Shown: positions 33,788 to 43,063, counted from the first letter of the stretch. The stretch: 64,000 nucleotides of DNA from Phaeovulum vinaykumarii (GCF_900156695.1 NZ_FTOM01000001.1:806001-870000); one strand, 5' to 3'. The notes: generated by a model not told the origin, from the sequence alone. Translations and numbers: made by a program.

Positions 33788-34972
33788 ATGCGCGCAGGTC
33801 TCGTGTTTCTGGTGCTGGGCTATGTGCTGAGCCAGTTCTACCGCTCGTTCCTGGCCGTGCTGTCGCCCACGCTGAAGGCCGAGATCGGCGCCGATGCGGG
33901 CGATCTGGCGACCTCGCTGGGGCTTTGGTACATCGCCTTCGCCGCGATGCAGATCCCGGTGGGCGCGGCGCTCGACCGGATCGGACCGCGCCGGGTGGTC
34001 AGCCTGCTGCTGGCGCTGGGCGGGGGCGGCGGCGCGATCCTCTTTGCGCTGGCCCAGGGGCCCTGGGCCATTCACGCCGCCATGATCGCCATCGGAATCG
34101 GCTGCTCGCCGGTGCTGATGGGCTCCTATTTCATCATCGCGCGGACCTATCCGCTGGCGGCGTTCGGCGCGCTGGCGGGCGCGGTGATCGGCATCGGCTC
34201 GCTGGGCAACATCGCCGGGGCGACGCCGCTTGTCTGGGTGATCGAGGCGCTGGGCTGGCGCCCGACGCTCTGGGCGCTGGCGGCGGTGACGCTGGCGGTG
34301 GCGGCGGCGGTGGCCGTCTTCACCCGCGACCCCGAGGTGGTGGCCCACAAGGACGGCGAGGCCGCCGGCCTGGGCGACCTGCTGCGCCTGCCCGGCATGT
34401 GGGCGATCCTGGCGCTGGTCTTTGTCAATTACACCGCCGCAGCCGGCATTCGCGGGGTCTGGGCCGGGCCCTATCTGGCGCAGGTCCATGGCGCCGACCC
34501 CGTGACCATCGGCAATGTGACGCTGATCATGGGGCTGGCGATGGTGGCGGGCAATTTCGCCTATGGCGCGGGCGAAAAGGTGCTGGGCTCGGTCCGGCGG
34601 GTCAACATCCTGGGCAACGGGCTTCTGGTGGCCAGCCTTGCGGCGCTGTGGCTGATGCCGGGGGCGGGGCTTGCGTCGGTCACGCTGCTTCTGGCCGCGG
34701 TCGGGTTCTTCGGGTCGTCCTATCCGGCGCTGATGGCGCATGGCCGGGCCTTCCTGCCGCCGCATCTGGTGGGGCGTGGGGTGACGCTTCTGAACCTCTT
34801 TTCCATCGTCGGCGTGGGGCTGGCGCAATTCGGCTCGCGCCCGGTCTTCGCCCAGGCCTCGGAGGCGGGCGACCCGGCCGCGGCTTTCTCGGCGCTCTTC
34901 CTGTTCTTCCTGGCGCCGCTGGCCCTGGGGCTCGTGCTCTATCTCTTCTCGCGCACGCCCGATCCCGCGTGA
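33788..34972 (+). CDS. MFS transporter, unknown substrate
   Basis: A 394-aa inner-membrane protein with about 12 helices. ALDRIGPRRVVSLLLALGGGGG in the loop 2-3 region is the MFS signature. The N-terminus YVLSQFYRSFLAVLSPTLKAEIG resembles the nitrate/nitrite-porter-like and NarK-related group of generic MFS proteins. It starts 124 bases after recQ with GGGAGGA upstream. asd follows after 61 bases and probably has its own promoter. Substrate cannot be assigned. Confidence 0.82.
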   Translation: MRAGLVFLVLGYVLSQFYRSFLAVLSPTLKAEIGADAGDLATSLGLWYIAFAAMQIPVGAALDRIGPRRVVSLLLALGGGGGAILFALAQGPWAIHAAMIAIGIGCSPVLMGSYFIIARTYPLAAFGALAGAVIGIGSLGNIAGATPLVWVIEALGWRPTLWALAAVTLAVAAAVAVFTRDPEVVAHKDGEAAGLGDLLRLPGMWAILALVFVNYTAAAGIRGVWAGPYLAQVHGADPVTIGNVTLIMGLAMVAGNFAYGAGEKVLGSVRRVNILGNGLLVASLAALWLMPGAGLASVTLLLAAVGFFGSSYPALMAHGRAFLPPHLVGRGVTLLNLFSIVGVGLAQFGSRPVFAQASEAGDPAAAFSALFLFFLAPLALGLVLYLFSRTPDPA

Positions 34973-35033
34973 CCCCTTTCTTTTCCGGCCCACGCAGGTT
35001 ATGACACCGCCCGTCGTTTGAAAGGAGACCTCG

Positions 35034-36056
35034 ATGGGCTACAAGGTCGTCGTCGCGGGGGCCACGGGTAACGTGGGCCGCGAAATGCTCAACATTCTGG
35101 CCGAGCGCCAGTTCCCGGTGGACGAGATCGTCGCGCTTGCGTCGCGCCGCTCGCTCGGCACCGAGGTCAGCTTTGGCGACAAGACCCTCAAGACCAAGGA
35201 CATCGAAGGGTTCGATTTCACCGGCTATGATATCGCGCTCTTTGCCATCGGCTCGGAGCCCACGAAGAAATACGCTCCCCTGGCCGCCAGCCAGGGCTGC
35301 GTGGTGATCGACAATTCCTCGCTCTATCGCTACGACCCCGAGATCCCGCTGGTGGTGCCGGAAGTGAACCCCGAGGCGGTCGAGGGCTACAGCCGCAAGA
35401 ACATCATCGCCAACCCCAACTGCTCGACCGCGCAGATGGTGGTGGCGCTGAAGCCCCTGCACGACCGCGCCCGCATCAAGCGCGTCGTGGTGTCCACCTA
35501 TCAATCGGTGTCGGGCGCGGGCAAGGACGGCATGGACGAGCTGTGGGACCAGACCAAGGCGGTCTACAACCCCACCTCGGAGGTGCCGCCCCAAAAGTTC
35601 CCCAAGCAGATCGCCTTCAACGTGATCCCGCATATCGACGTCTTCATGGAAGACGGCGCGACCAAGGAAGAATGGAAGATGGTCGCCGAGACCAAGAAGA
35701 TCGTCGACACGTCGATCAAGGTCACCGCGACCTGCGTGCGCGTTCCGGTCTTCGTGGGCCATTCCGAGGCGATCAACATCGAATTCGCGGATTTCCTGGA
35801 CGAGGACGAGGCCCGCGATATCCTGCGCGAGGCGCCGGGCGTCATGGTCATCGACAAGCGTGAGCCCGGCGGCTACGTGACCCCGGTCGAATGCGTGGGC
35901 GATTACGCCACCTTCGTCAGCCGCATCCGCCAGGATTCGACCATCGAGAACGGCCTGAACCTGTGGTGCGTGTCCGACAACCTGCGCAAGGGCGCCGCGC
36001 TGAACGCCGTGCAGATCGCCGAGACGCTGGGCAACCGCTGCCTCAAGAAGGGCTGA
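35034..36056 (+). CDS. asd: Aspartate-semialdehyde dehydrogenase
   Basis: A 340-aa cytosolic NADP enzyme converting L-aspartyl-4-phosphate to aspartate semialdehyde for Lys, Thr, Met and diaminopimelate synthesis. The Rossmann motif is GATGNVGREM (9-18), the catalytic nucleophile is C130 in ANPNCSTAQ, and the C-terminal half has the substrate-binding GKDGMDELW. Usual length. The start has GAAAGGAGACCTCG upstream. It is followed by a strong intrinsic terminator, so asd is the end of its transcript. Confidence 0.97.
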   Translation: MGYKVVVAGATGNVGREMLNILAERQFPVDEIVALASRRSLGTEVSFGDKTLKTKDIEGFDFTGYDIALFAIGSEPTKKYAPLAASQGCVVIDNSSLYRYDPEIPLVVPEVNPEAVEGYSRKNIIANPNCSTAQMVVALKPLHDRARIKRVVVSTYQSVSGAGKDGMDELWDQTKAVYNPTSEVPPQKFPKQIAFNVIPHIDVFMEDGATKEEWKMVAETKKIVDTSIKVTATCVRVPVFVGHSEAINIEFADFLDEDEARDILREAPGVMVIDKREPGGYVTPVECVGDYATFVSRIRQDSTIENGLNLWCVSDNLRKGAALNAVQIAETLGNRCLKKG

Positions 36057-36079
36057 GCCCGCCCGATTTCCCGAACCGG

Positions 36080-36112
36080 ACGGCCCGTGCGGGATGCCGC
36101 GCGGGCCGTTTT
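36080..36112 (+). terminator. Intrinsic terminator of asd
   Basis: A 13-bp stem (ACGGCCCGTGCGG with CCGCGCGGGCCGT, one G-U pair, GATG loop) followed by TTTT. It begins 24 bases after the asd stop. Confidence 0.8.
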
Positions 36113-36207
36113 CGCATGCCGGCGGGCTTTCGCGCGTGGGCGCCACCCCCTCTTGGCTTTTGGCGCCGGCGGGGGGATGCTCGGGCCATCCAAAGGGAGG
36201 CCCGCCG

Positions 36208-37854
36208 ATGATCCGTTCGCGTTCCACATTCTCCGCCCGCCCCACGACCGGGCTGCTGGCATTGCTGCTGTGCACTGCCGCCATGCCCGCGCTGGCCGAC
36301 ACGCTGTCGCGGCCCTCGCAGGTGACAGCGGTGACGCTCTACCCCTGGGGGGCCAGCGTCACCCGCGAGGTCAGGATCGACGCCGCGCCGGGGCAGCACG
36401 AGATCATCGTGCCCGACCTGCCCGCCACGACCGACGGCCAGAGCCTGCGCGTGACCGCCGAAGGCGCGACGGTGGGCGCGGTGACCCTGATCGACGACCG
36501 CCAGCCCGTGACCGATCTGCCCCCCGCCCCCGCGATCGCCGCCGCCCGCGCCGAGGTGAAGCGGCTGGCAGCGGTCGTGCGCGAGGGCAAGGATGCCGTG
36601 AAGACGATCCGGCTGCGCGCCCTAGCCGCGCGCGACGAGCTGGCCTTTCTGAAGAAGATCGCCGCCCCCGAGGCCGATCCCGCCGCACTGGCCGAAATGG
36701 CACGCCAGATGGGGGCCGCCACGCTGGATGCGCGCACCCGCGCCCAACAGGCCGAGATCGAGGCGCGCGCCGCCGAAGCCGCGCTCAAGCCCCAGGAAAA
36801 GGCGCTCAAGGCCGCCCGGAAGACACTGGCCGCGCTTGAAAACGCCGACACCGACCATGCCGCGCTGTCGCTGGCGCTGGAAACGGCCGGGGCGCCCGCG
36901 ACGCTGCGCATCACCACCTTCACCGATGCCGCCAGCTGGCAGCCCGTCTATGACCTGCGGCTGGATCGCGCCGCGGGCCGGCTGGTGGTGGACCGCGGCG
37001 TGCTGGTCTCGCAATCCTCGGGCGAGGATTGGCGTCAGGCGCTGCTGACGCTGTCGACGGCGCGGCCCGCGGATCGGTCGCAGCCTTCGCAGGTGTCGTC
37101 CTGGCTGCGGCGGATCGGGCCGAAGGACGCGCCCCGCCCGCTGATGGCGACGCGCGCCAAGGGGGACGATGCGATGATGGCCCCCGAGGCCATGGCCGAG
37201 CCCGCGCCGATCGCCGAGACCGCGGCGCTGGAGATGATGGGCGCCACCGTCACCTGGGTCTATCCGACCCCGGTCGATGTGCGCGACGGGGTCGAGGCGC
37301 TGCGGCTGAAGCTGGCGCCGCTGGACCTGCCCGCCGAGATCCGCGCCGAGGCCGCCCCCCTTCACGACGCGACCGCCTATGTGATGGCCGACACCCGCAA
37401 CGACAGCGCGCAGGTGATCCTGCCGGGGCCGGCGGCGCTCTATCTTGACGGGGCGATGGTGGGGACGGCCGATCTGCCGCTGACCGCGGCCGGCGATACG
37501 CTGGACATGGGCTTTGGCCCCATCGACGGGCTCAAGATCACGCGCCGCATCCCCGAGGCCAACGAGGGCGACCGCGGCCTGATCGCGCGCAGCAACGAAA
37601 TGACCGAAACCGTCGAGATCACCGCCGAGAACCTGACTGGAACGGACTGGCCGCTGCGCATCGTCGACCGCGTGCCCTACGCGACGCAGGAGGATCTGCG
37701 CATCGACTGGACCGCGACGCCCCGGCCCGACGTCACCGATCTGGAGGGGCGGCGCGGGGTCATGGCCTGGGACAGCACGCTGGCCGCCGGGGCCAGCACC
37801 ACGATCCGGCTGGAGACGAAACTGACCTGGCCCGCGGACCAGGTGCTGCGCTAG
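36208..37854 (+). CDS. DUF4139 domain (mucoidy-inhibitor MuiA-like) exported protein
   Basis: 548 aa. The signal peptide covers residues 1-31 (ALLLCTAAMPALA then D). A DUF4140-type N-terminal beta domain follows (VTAVTLYPWGASVTREV), then a coiled coil (about 105-215, with KPQEKALKAARKTLAALEN) and a DUF4139 domain starting SWQPVYDLRLD. The last segment contains WVYPTPVDVRDGVEALRLKL. These proteins are periplasmic or outer-membrane associated and of unknown activity; the name comes from a Streptomyces mucoidy phenotype. Start ATG 36208 has AAAGGGAGG upstream; a longer frame overlaps the asd terminator. Confidence 0.85.
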   Translation: MIRSRSTFSARPTTGLLALLLCTAAMPALADTLSRPSQVTAVTLYPWGASVTREVRIDAAPGQHEIIVPDLPATTDGQSLRVTAEGATVGAVTLIDDRQPVTDLPPAPAIAAARAEVKRLAAVVREGKDAVKTIRLRALAARDELAFLKKIAAPEADPAALAEMARQMGAATLDARTRAQQAEIEARAAEAALKPQEKALKAARKTLAALENADTDHAALSLALETAGAPATLRITTFTDAASWQPVYDLRLDRAAGRLVVDRGVLVSQSSGEDWRQALLTLSTARPADRSQPSQVSSWLRRIGPKDAPRPLMATRAKGDDAMMAPEAMAEPAPIAETAALEMMGATVTWVYPTPVDVRDGVEALRLKLAPLDLPAEIRAEAAPLHDATAYVMADTRNDSAQVILPGPAALYLDGAMVGTADLPLTAAGDTLDMGFGPIDGLKITRRIPEANEGDRGLIARSNEMTETVEITAENLTGTDWPLRIVDRVPYATQEDLRIDWTATPRPDVTDLEGRRGVMAWDSTLAAGASTTIRLETKLTWPADQVLR

Positions 37855-37880
37855 GCCCGGCGCGCGCCCGCGGAAAGGGC

Positions 37881-37916
37881 CGCCCGCGCGGGGCCGCGCC
37901 ACGGCCCCCGCGGGCG
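37881..37916. terminator. GC-rich hairpin between the convergent DUF4139 and hemH genes
   Basis: CGCCCGCG pairs with CGCGGGCG and, inside it after a bulged C, GGGGCCG pairs with CGGCCCC around a CGCCA loop. It ends four bases before the hemH stop. Likely a shared terminator, though without U-runs. Confidence 0.55.
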
Positions 37917-37919
37917 GGC

Positions 37920-38987
37920 TCAGTCGAGCCAGCCGCGCAGGTTCTCGGACACCGCCTCCATCAGCGCGGTGATATGGGCGTCGTCGTCGTTGAGGCAGGG
38001 GATATAGGTGAAGCTCTCGCCGCCGGCCTCCTCGAAGGCTTCGCGGATCTCGCCGTTGATTTCCTCGAGGGTCTCGATGCAATCGGCCGAGAAGGCGGGC
38101 GAGATGACGGCGATGTTCTTCTTGCCGGCGCGGGCCAGTTCCGCGACATGCTCGACCGTATAGGGCTTGAGCCAGACCTCCGAGCCGAAGACCGACTGGA
38201 AGGTGGTGTCGATGGCGCCCTCGGGCCAGCCCAGCCTCTCGCGCAGAAGCCGCGAGGTCGCCTGGCACTGGCAATGGTAGGGGTCGCCCTCGAGCATGTA
38301 GCGCCGCGGCATCCCGTGATACGAGGCGACCAGCACGTCGGGCTTGCGCTCGAGCGTGGCATAGACCCGTTCGACCGAACCGGCCAGCGCCTCGATGTAG
38401 CTGGGGCGCTTGTAATATTCGGGCACGATGCGCACCGCGGGCTGGCGGCGGATCTCGGTCAGGACGCGGAAGAACTGGTCGTTGGCCGTGGCCGAGGTGG
38501 CGCCGGCATATTGCGGATAGAGCGGGAAGAACAGGATCTTCTCGCAGCCGGCCCCGACCATTCGGTTCACCACCTCGCGGGTCGAGGGATTGCCGTAGCG
38601 CATGCAGAATTCGACCTCGACATCCGTGCCCCAGCGGTCGCGCGCGGCGGCGCGGATCTTGTCGGTCTGGGCGCGGGTGATGGTCATCAGCGGGCTTTCG
38701 CCCAGCTCGTGGTTCCAGATCTCGCGGTAATTGGCGCCCGAGGTGAAGGGCCGCTTGGTCAGGATGATCAGCTGCAAGAGCGGCTGCCAGCGCCAGGCGG
38801 GATAGTCGATCACCCGGCGGTCCGACAGGAATTCGTTCAGATAGCGCCGCATCGACCAATAGTCGTAATTATCCGGCGTGCCGAGGTTGGCCAGCAGGAT
38901 CCCCACCTTTGCGCGCGCCACGGCCGGGTGGTCGGCGGGCGCATGGGCCAGCCGGCCCGCACCGGGAAGGATGGTCTGCTTGTTCAT
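37920..38987 (-). CDS. hemH: Ferrochelatase
   Basis: A 355-aa enzyme inserting Fe(II) into protoporphyrin IX. The metal-site His is H224 (VASYHGMP) and the conserved Glu is E305 (SADCIETLEEI). PLYPQYAGATSAT (155-167) is the family signature. Four Cys are spread through the C-terminal half, but no clear [2Fe-2S] tail is seen. The start at 38987 gives normal length; the longer reading frame to 39173 overlaps the methyltransferase gene on the same strand and is rejected. A 52-base gap separates it from that upstream gene. Confidence 0.96.
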   Translation of the reverse strand: MNKQTILPGAGRLAHAPADHPAVARAKVGILLANLGTPDNYDYWSMRRYLNEFLSDRRVIDYPAWRWQPLLQLIILTKRPFTSGANYREIWNHELGESPLMTITRAQTDKIRAAARDRWGTDVEVEFCMRYGNPSTREVVNRMVGAGCEKILFFPLYPQYAGATSATANDQFFRVLTEIRRQPAVRIVPEYYKRPSYIEALAGSVERVYATLERKPDVLVASYHGMPRRYMLEGDPYHCQCQATSRLLRERLGWPEGAIDTTFQSVFGSEVWLKPYTVEHVAELARAGKKNIAVISPAFSADCIETLEEINGEIREAFEEAGGESFTYIPCLNDDDAHITALMEAVSENLRGWLD

Positions 38988-39039
38988 TGTCGGTCTCTTG
39001 CCTGTTCCGATCTGGGAGATAGTCACTCGGCGCCGCAGG

Positions 39040-39906
39040 TCAATCTTGCGGCGCGTTTTCGGAACCGGGAACCCCCGGCGCGTCTGGGTTCGACGCGGCC
39101 TCGGGCAAGGATCCCGGCCCGGTTCCGCGCCATCTTCCGCCCCCCGGAGGCAGCGGTTTCTGTTGGCTTTCATGCGGCGCCCATCCGGTCAGGAACACCA
39201 GGTCGAAACTCGCACGAACACGGCCGTCATCATCTCCGAAACTCAATGAATAAAGTCTTGACGCCTCGTCGAAAAGGGCACGCGGAGGGATGGTGCGGCG
39301 GCGCGCGGCCAGGGCGTTGGTCTCGCCCATCGCGCGCAGATCCCGCATGAGATGCCAGGCATCACGGTAACTTGCGGTCAGATTGACCACATCGGCCACC
39401 GGCAGCGCCAGCCCTGCCCGCGGCAATACGCCGCCCAGGTCGCGGATCTCGCCCATCGGCACGACCCGCGGCGACAGCCCCCCCGTCAGCCGGCTTTCCG
39501 CCGCCGCCAGACACGACCGCAGCTCGGCCAGGGTCTGCCCGCCCGGCACCACGGCGATGAACAGCCCGTCGGGGCGCAGCGCGCGGGCGCATTGCACGAC
39601 CTGCCCCACCGGATCATCGGCCCAATGCAGCGCCAGCGCATGCACGATCAGATCAAGGCTGGCCGGGGCAAGATCCAGCACCGGATCGTCGGCCAGCTGC
39701 CGGGCCTGCGGGAAGCGCGCCCCCCAGAATTCGGGGAAACCGCTGACCACGGCCATGTCCGTAAAGGTTCTGTTAACCTCGTTCAGCCTCTCCTTGATCT
39801 CGACGGCTGCCGAGTCGTGCAGGAAATCGGCCAGGCCTTTGGCCTTGGCGCGGGATCGGGCACGCAAGAGGGCGGCGCGGTCGGTCAGAACAGGGGGCTT
39901 CGTCAT
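39040..39906 (-). CDS. SAM-dependent methyltransferase-like protein (NDUFAF5/BioC type)
   Basis: 288 aa. Class I methyltransferase-like core: LDLIVHALALHWADDPVGQVV and LFIAVVPGGQTL are the usual post-I motifs of this group. The first glycine-rich motif is poorly conserved. Relatives in mitochondria (NDUFAF5) act in complex I assembly, where the human protein hydroxylates an Arg; alphaproteobacterial members keep the fold. The last 40 residues are a Pro/Gly-rich tail (LPPGGGRWRGTG) unlike the core. Its start codon shares bases with the start of comF on the other strand (CATG). Confidence 0.8.
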   Translation of the reverse strand: MTKPPVLTDRAALLRARSRAKAKGLADFLHDSAAVEIKERLNEVNRTFTDMAVVSGFPEFWGARFPQARQLADDPVLDLAPASLDLIVHALALHWADDPVGQVVQCARALRPDGLFIAVVPGGQTLAELRSCLAAAESRLTGGLSPRVVPMGEIRDLGGVLPRAGLALPVADVVNLTASYRDAWHLMRDLRAMGETNALAARRRTIPPRALFDEASRLYSLSFGDDDGRVRASFDLVFLTGWAPHESQQKPLPPGGGRWRGTGPGSLPEAASNPDAPGVPGSENAPQD

Positions 39907-40663
39907 GGCGCGCGACCTTAGAGCGGTTCGCAGCGGGATTCTAGATGCCGTGCATCTGCTGTTCCCGCCCCGCTGCCTGTGTTGCGGCGAGGCCGTGGCC
40001 TCGGATTTCGGGCTCTGCCCCGCCTGCTGGCACGAGGCCGACTTCATCACCGACCCCTGTTGCGAGCGCTGCGGCGCCCCCCTGCCCGGCGCCGCCGAGG
40101 ACGCGGATGCGGGCGCGCCCCTCCACTGCGACGAATGTCTGGCCGCGCCGCCCCCCTGGGATCACGGCCGCGCGGCGCTGCGCTATGCCGGGACCGGGCG
40201 GCGGCTGGTGCTGGCGCTCAAGCATGGCGACCGGCTGGATCTGGTGAAACCCCTGGCCGCGTGGATGATCCGCGCCGCCCGCCCGCTGGTAAGCCCGGAA
40301 ACGATCGTGGCACCGGTGCCGCTGCACCGGCTGCGGCTGGTGACGCGGCGCTACAACCAGTCGGCACTTCTGGCGCGGGCGCTGGCGCGCGGGCTGGGCC
40401 TTGCGCATGCGCCCGACCTGTTGCAGCGGACCCGCGCCACCCCCAGCCAGGAGGGCCGCGACCGCGACGCCCGCCACGCCAATCTGGCCGGCGCCATCGC
40501 CCCCCATCCCCGCCGGGGCGCCCTGATGCAAGGCCGGCCCGTGCTGCTGGTCGATGACGTGATGACCTCGGGCGCGACGCTGAGGGCGGCAACGCGCGCC
40601 TGTCTCGACGCCGGGGCGGTCTCGGTGTCGGTGGTGGTGCTGGCGCGCGTGGCGCGGGACTGA
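39905..40663 (+). CDS. comF: ComF family phosphoribosyltransferase-like protein
   Basis: 252 aa. The N-terminal zinc-finger-like region has paired cysteines (C24/C26/C27, C38/C41, C52/C53/C56 and C75/C78). A type I phosphoribosyltransferase domain follows, with RYNQSALLARALA and the PRPP loop VLLVDDVMTSGAT. ComF proteins serve DNA uptake in naturally competent bacteria and have uncertain roles elsewhere. The start was chosen at 39905 because of the CXXC context and an AGGGGG ribosome-binding site. The ATG overlaps the ATG of the opposite-strand methyltransferase gene by two bases. Confidence 0.9.
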   Translation: MARDLRAVRSGILDAVHLLFPPRCLCCGEAVASDFGLCPACWHEADFITDPCCERCGAPLPGAAEDADAGAPLHCDECLAAPPPWDHGRAALRYAGTGRRLVLALKHGDRLDLVKPLAAWMIRAARPLVSPETIVAPVPLHRLRLVTRRYNQSALLARALARGLGLAHAPDLLQRTRATPSQEGRDRDARHANLAGAIAPHPRRGALMQGRPVLLVDDVMTSGATLRAATRACLDAGAVSVSVVVLARVARD

Positions 40664-40746
40664 CGCCCCCCCTGCGGGCGCCGCCACGTTGCACCGGGGG
40701 GCGGTTTGCGCGATATCTGGCAGAACCGCAGGAGAGCCCGGAGCCC

Positions 40747-40998
40747 ATGCCGCAGATCGAGATCTACACCACCCCCACCTGTCCCTATTGCATCGCCGCC
40801 AAGCGGCTGCTGGATGCCAAGGGCGCGTCCTATACCGAGATCGACGTGACCGACCCGGCCGATCGCGCGCAGATGCGCGCGCGCGCCGGGCGCAATTCGG
40901 TGCCCCAGATCTGGATCGGCGCGCGCCATGTGGGCGGCTGCGACGAGCTGCACGCGCTGGAATATGCCGGCGACCTCGATCCGCTGCTGAAGGGCTAG
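40747..40998 (+). CDS. grxC: Glutaredoxin 3
   Basis: 83 aa with a single thioredoxin-fold domain. The dithiol active site CPYC is at C12-C15, the cis-proline TVP-type region appears as SVPQIWIG (about 52-59), and GGCDEL is the glutathione-binding motif. Reduces disulfides with glutathione. It precedes the nitrilase-family gene by four bases, and that in turn precedes a MarR regulator by 14 bases, so the three probably form an operon. Confidence 0.95.
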   Translation: MPQIEIYTTPTCPYCIAAKRLLDAKGASYTEIDVTDPADRAQMRARAGRNSVPQIWIGARHVGGCDELHALEYAGDLDPLLKG

Positions 40999-41002
40999 GC
41001 CG

Positions 41003-41833
41003 ATGCGCGCGGGACTGATCCAGCTGTCGGTGAGCGACGACCCCGACGCCAACCTGCCCGTCACGCAGGATCTGATCCGCCAGGCCGCGGCGGGGGGCGC
41101 CGATTTCGTGCTGACCCCGGAATGCACCAATTGCCTGTCCTCGGACCGCGCCTGGCAACGCAAGGTGCTGCACCCCGAAGCCCGCGATCCCACGCTGGCG
41201 GCGCTGTGCGCACAGGCGCGGGATCTGGGGATCTGGCTGCTGATCGGCTCGCTCGGGCTCAGGACCGACGACCCCGACGGCCGCTTTGCCAACCGCTCGT
41301 TCCTGATCGCGCCCGACGGGGCGATCGCGGCGCGCTATGACAAGATCCACATGTTCGACGTGGATGTCTCGGCCACCGAACGCTACCGCGAATCCGAAGG
41401 CTACCGCCCCGGCACGCGCGCCGTGACCGCCGATCTGGGGGCCGCGCGCATCGGCATGGCGATCTGTTATGACCTGCGCTTTGCCTATCTGTTCCGGGCC
41501 CTGGCCAAGGCCGGCGCGCAGATCCTGACCGTGCCGGCCGCCTTCAACGACACCACCGGCGCTGCCCATTGGGAGGTGCTCCTGCGCGCCCGCGCCATCG
41601 AGACGGGTTGCTTCGTGCTGGCCCCGGCGCAATGCGGCTTTCACCCCGCGCAGGCGGGCAAGCCGCGCCGCACCCACGGCCATTCGCTGGCCGTTGCCCC
41701 CTGGGGCGAGGTTCTGGCCGATGGCGGCACCGAGCCCGGCGTGACGCTGGTCGATCTGGATCTGGACGCGGTGGCACAGGCGCGCGCGCGCGTCCCCGCC
41801 ATCACCCACGACCGCCCCTTCGACGGGCCCTGA
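41003..41833 (+). CDS. Carbon-nitrogen hydrolase (nitrilase superfamily, Nit-like amidase)
   Basis: 276 aa with the Glu-Lys-Cys triad clearly placed: E40 (LTPECTN), K114 (RYDKIHMFD) and C155 (MAICYDLRF). The KIHMFDVD motif and length match the Nit1/Nit2 branch, which includes deaminated-glutathione amidase and omega-amidase. Its position immediately after glutaredoxin supports a glutathione-repair role (hydrolysis of deaminated glutathione), an inference from neighbourhood and family. Confidence 0.9.
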   Translation: MRAGLIQLSVSDDPDANLPVTQDLIRQAAAGGADFVLTPECTNCLSSDRAWQRKVLHPEARDPTLAALCAQARDLGIWLLIGSLGLRTDDPDGRFANRSFLIAPDGAIAARYDKIHMFDVDVSATERYRESEGYRPGTRAVTADLGAARIGMAICYDLRFAYLFRALAKAGAQILTVPAAFNDTTGAAHWEVLLRARAIETGCFVLAPAQCGFHPAQAGKPRRTHGHSLAVAPWGEVLADGGTEPGVTLVDLDLDAVAQARARVPAITHDRPFDGP

Positions 41834-41847
41834 GGGGGGACGCGGCG

Positions 41848-42336
41848 GTGTCAGAGGCCGATGAAAAGCTGGCCGCGGCGCTTTTCGCCGAGGTCTTCAT
41901 GGCCGACCAGCTGGCGCGCAACCGCATCTCGCGGACCTTGCCGCGCGGCATGGAGATCTCGCATTTCTCGGTGCTGAACCACCTGGCCCATATCGGCGAG
42001 GAACGCACGCCCGCGCAGCTGGCCGCGGCCTTTCACGTCACCCGCGGCGCCATGACCAACACGCTGAGCAAGCTGGACTGGGCCGGCCATGTCCATATCC
42101 GCCCCGACTGGGACGATGCGCGGCGCAAGTTCGTGTCGATCAGCCCCTCGGGGCGGGCGGCGCGCGATGCCGCGCTGGCCGCCTTCATGCCGGTCATCAC
42201 CGATGTGGTGCGCGCGATCGGCGCCGAGAAGGTGCGCGCCGCACTGCCGGTCCTGCGTGAATTGCGCGCGCGGCTGGGCGCGGATGCCCCCGCCCCGCCC
42301 GCGCCGCCGCCCGTCAGCGGCGGACCGAAGCCGTGA
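41848..42336 (+). CDS. MarR family transcriptional regulator
   Basis: 162 aa with a winged helix. [23 protein letters not shown] is the recognition-helix lead-in, and [31 protein letters not shown] is the wing region with the conserved D-x-R. Starts at a GTG with GAGGGGGGA upstream. A Pro/Ala-rich tail follows the domain. Its 3' end overlaps the 3' end of convergent ubiG by 23 bases. It may regulate the grx-nit pair; the ligand is unknown. Confidence 0.88.
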   Translation: MSEADEKLAAALFAEVFMADQLARNRISRTLPRGMEISHFSVLNHLAHIGEERTPAQLAAAFHVTRGAMTNTLSKLDWAGHVHIRPDWDDARRKFVSISPSGRAARDAALAAFMPVITDVVRAIGAEKVRAALPVLRELRARLGADAPAPPAPPPVSGGPKP

Positions 42337-43063
42337 CGTAATTGACCGACAGATCGCGCGGCGACAGGCTCCAGCCCCAGGTGATCGGGTTGAAGACCAT
42401 GCCGCGGCGGTCCACCGGCTCGAGCCCGGCCTTGCGGATCAGGTCATAAAGCTCGTCGGGGGTGATGAACTTCTGCCATTCATGCGTGCCCTTGGGCAGC
42501 CAGCGCATCACGTATTCGGCGCCCACGATGGCCATGGCAAAGCTCTTGGGGTTGCGGTTGAGCGTCGAGCACAGCATCAGCCCGCCCGTGCGCAGCAGGC
42601 CGTGGCAGGTGGTCAGGAAGGCCTGCGGGTCGGCCACATGCTCGATCACCTCCATGTTCAGCACCACGTCGAAGACCTCGCCGTCGGCGGCCAGCGCCTC
42701 GGCGGTGGTGTTGCGATAGTCGATCGGCAGGCCCTGCTGTTCGGCGTGGATGCGCGCCACGGGGATGTTGCGCGCCGCGGCATCGGCGCCCACGACAATG
42801 GCCCCCAGCCGCGCCATCGGTTCGGACAGAAGGCCGCCGCCGCAGCCGATGTCGAGCAGCCGCAGCCCCTCGAACGGGCGCTCGGCCTTCAGGTCACGGC
42901 CGAAATGCGCGGCGATCTGGGTGGTGATGTATTCCAGCCGGCAGGGGTTCATCATGTGCAGCGGGCGGAACTTGCCGTTGGGATCCCACCATTCGGCGGC
43001 CATCGCCTCGAATTTCGCCACTTCGGCGGGATCGACGGTGTTGGTCGGCTGTTCACCCGGCAT
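42314..43063 (-). CDS. ubiG: Ubiquinone biosynthesis O-methyltransferase UbiG
   Basis: 249 aa SAM-dependent enzyme that performs both O-methylations in ubiquinone synthesis. The SAM site is [20 protein letters not shown] (about 69-88); [13 protein letters not shown] and [13 protein letters not shown] follow. [18 protein letters not shown] near the N-terminus is diagnostic of UbiG. Normal length. Divergent from the prolyl aminopeptidase gene with an 83-base gap between the starts. Confidence 0.97.
   Translation of the reverse strand: MPGEQPTNTVDPAEVAKFEAMAAEWWDPNGKFRPLHMMNPCRLEYITTQIAAHFGRDLKAERPFEGLRLLDIGCGGGLLSEPMARLGAIVVGADAAARNIPVARIHAEQQGLPIDYRNTTAEALAADGEVFDVVLNMEVIEHVADPQAFLTTCHGLLRTGGLMLCSTLNRNPKSFAMAIVGAEYVMRWLPKGTHEWQKFITPDELYDLIRKAGLEPVDRRGMVFNPITWGWSLSPRDLSVNYVTASVRR

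Noticed and set aside
37881-37916. Hairpin as a riboswitch or regulatory RNA
   Set aside because: It sits between two convergent stops, so it is most simply a shared terminator.
42314-42336. Overlap of marR and ubiG 3' ends as a frameshift or annotation error
   Set aside because: Both proteins end at plausible places for their families; a 23-base convergent overlap is ordinary in this compact genome.
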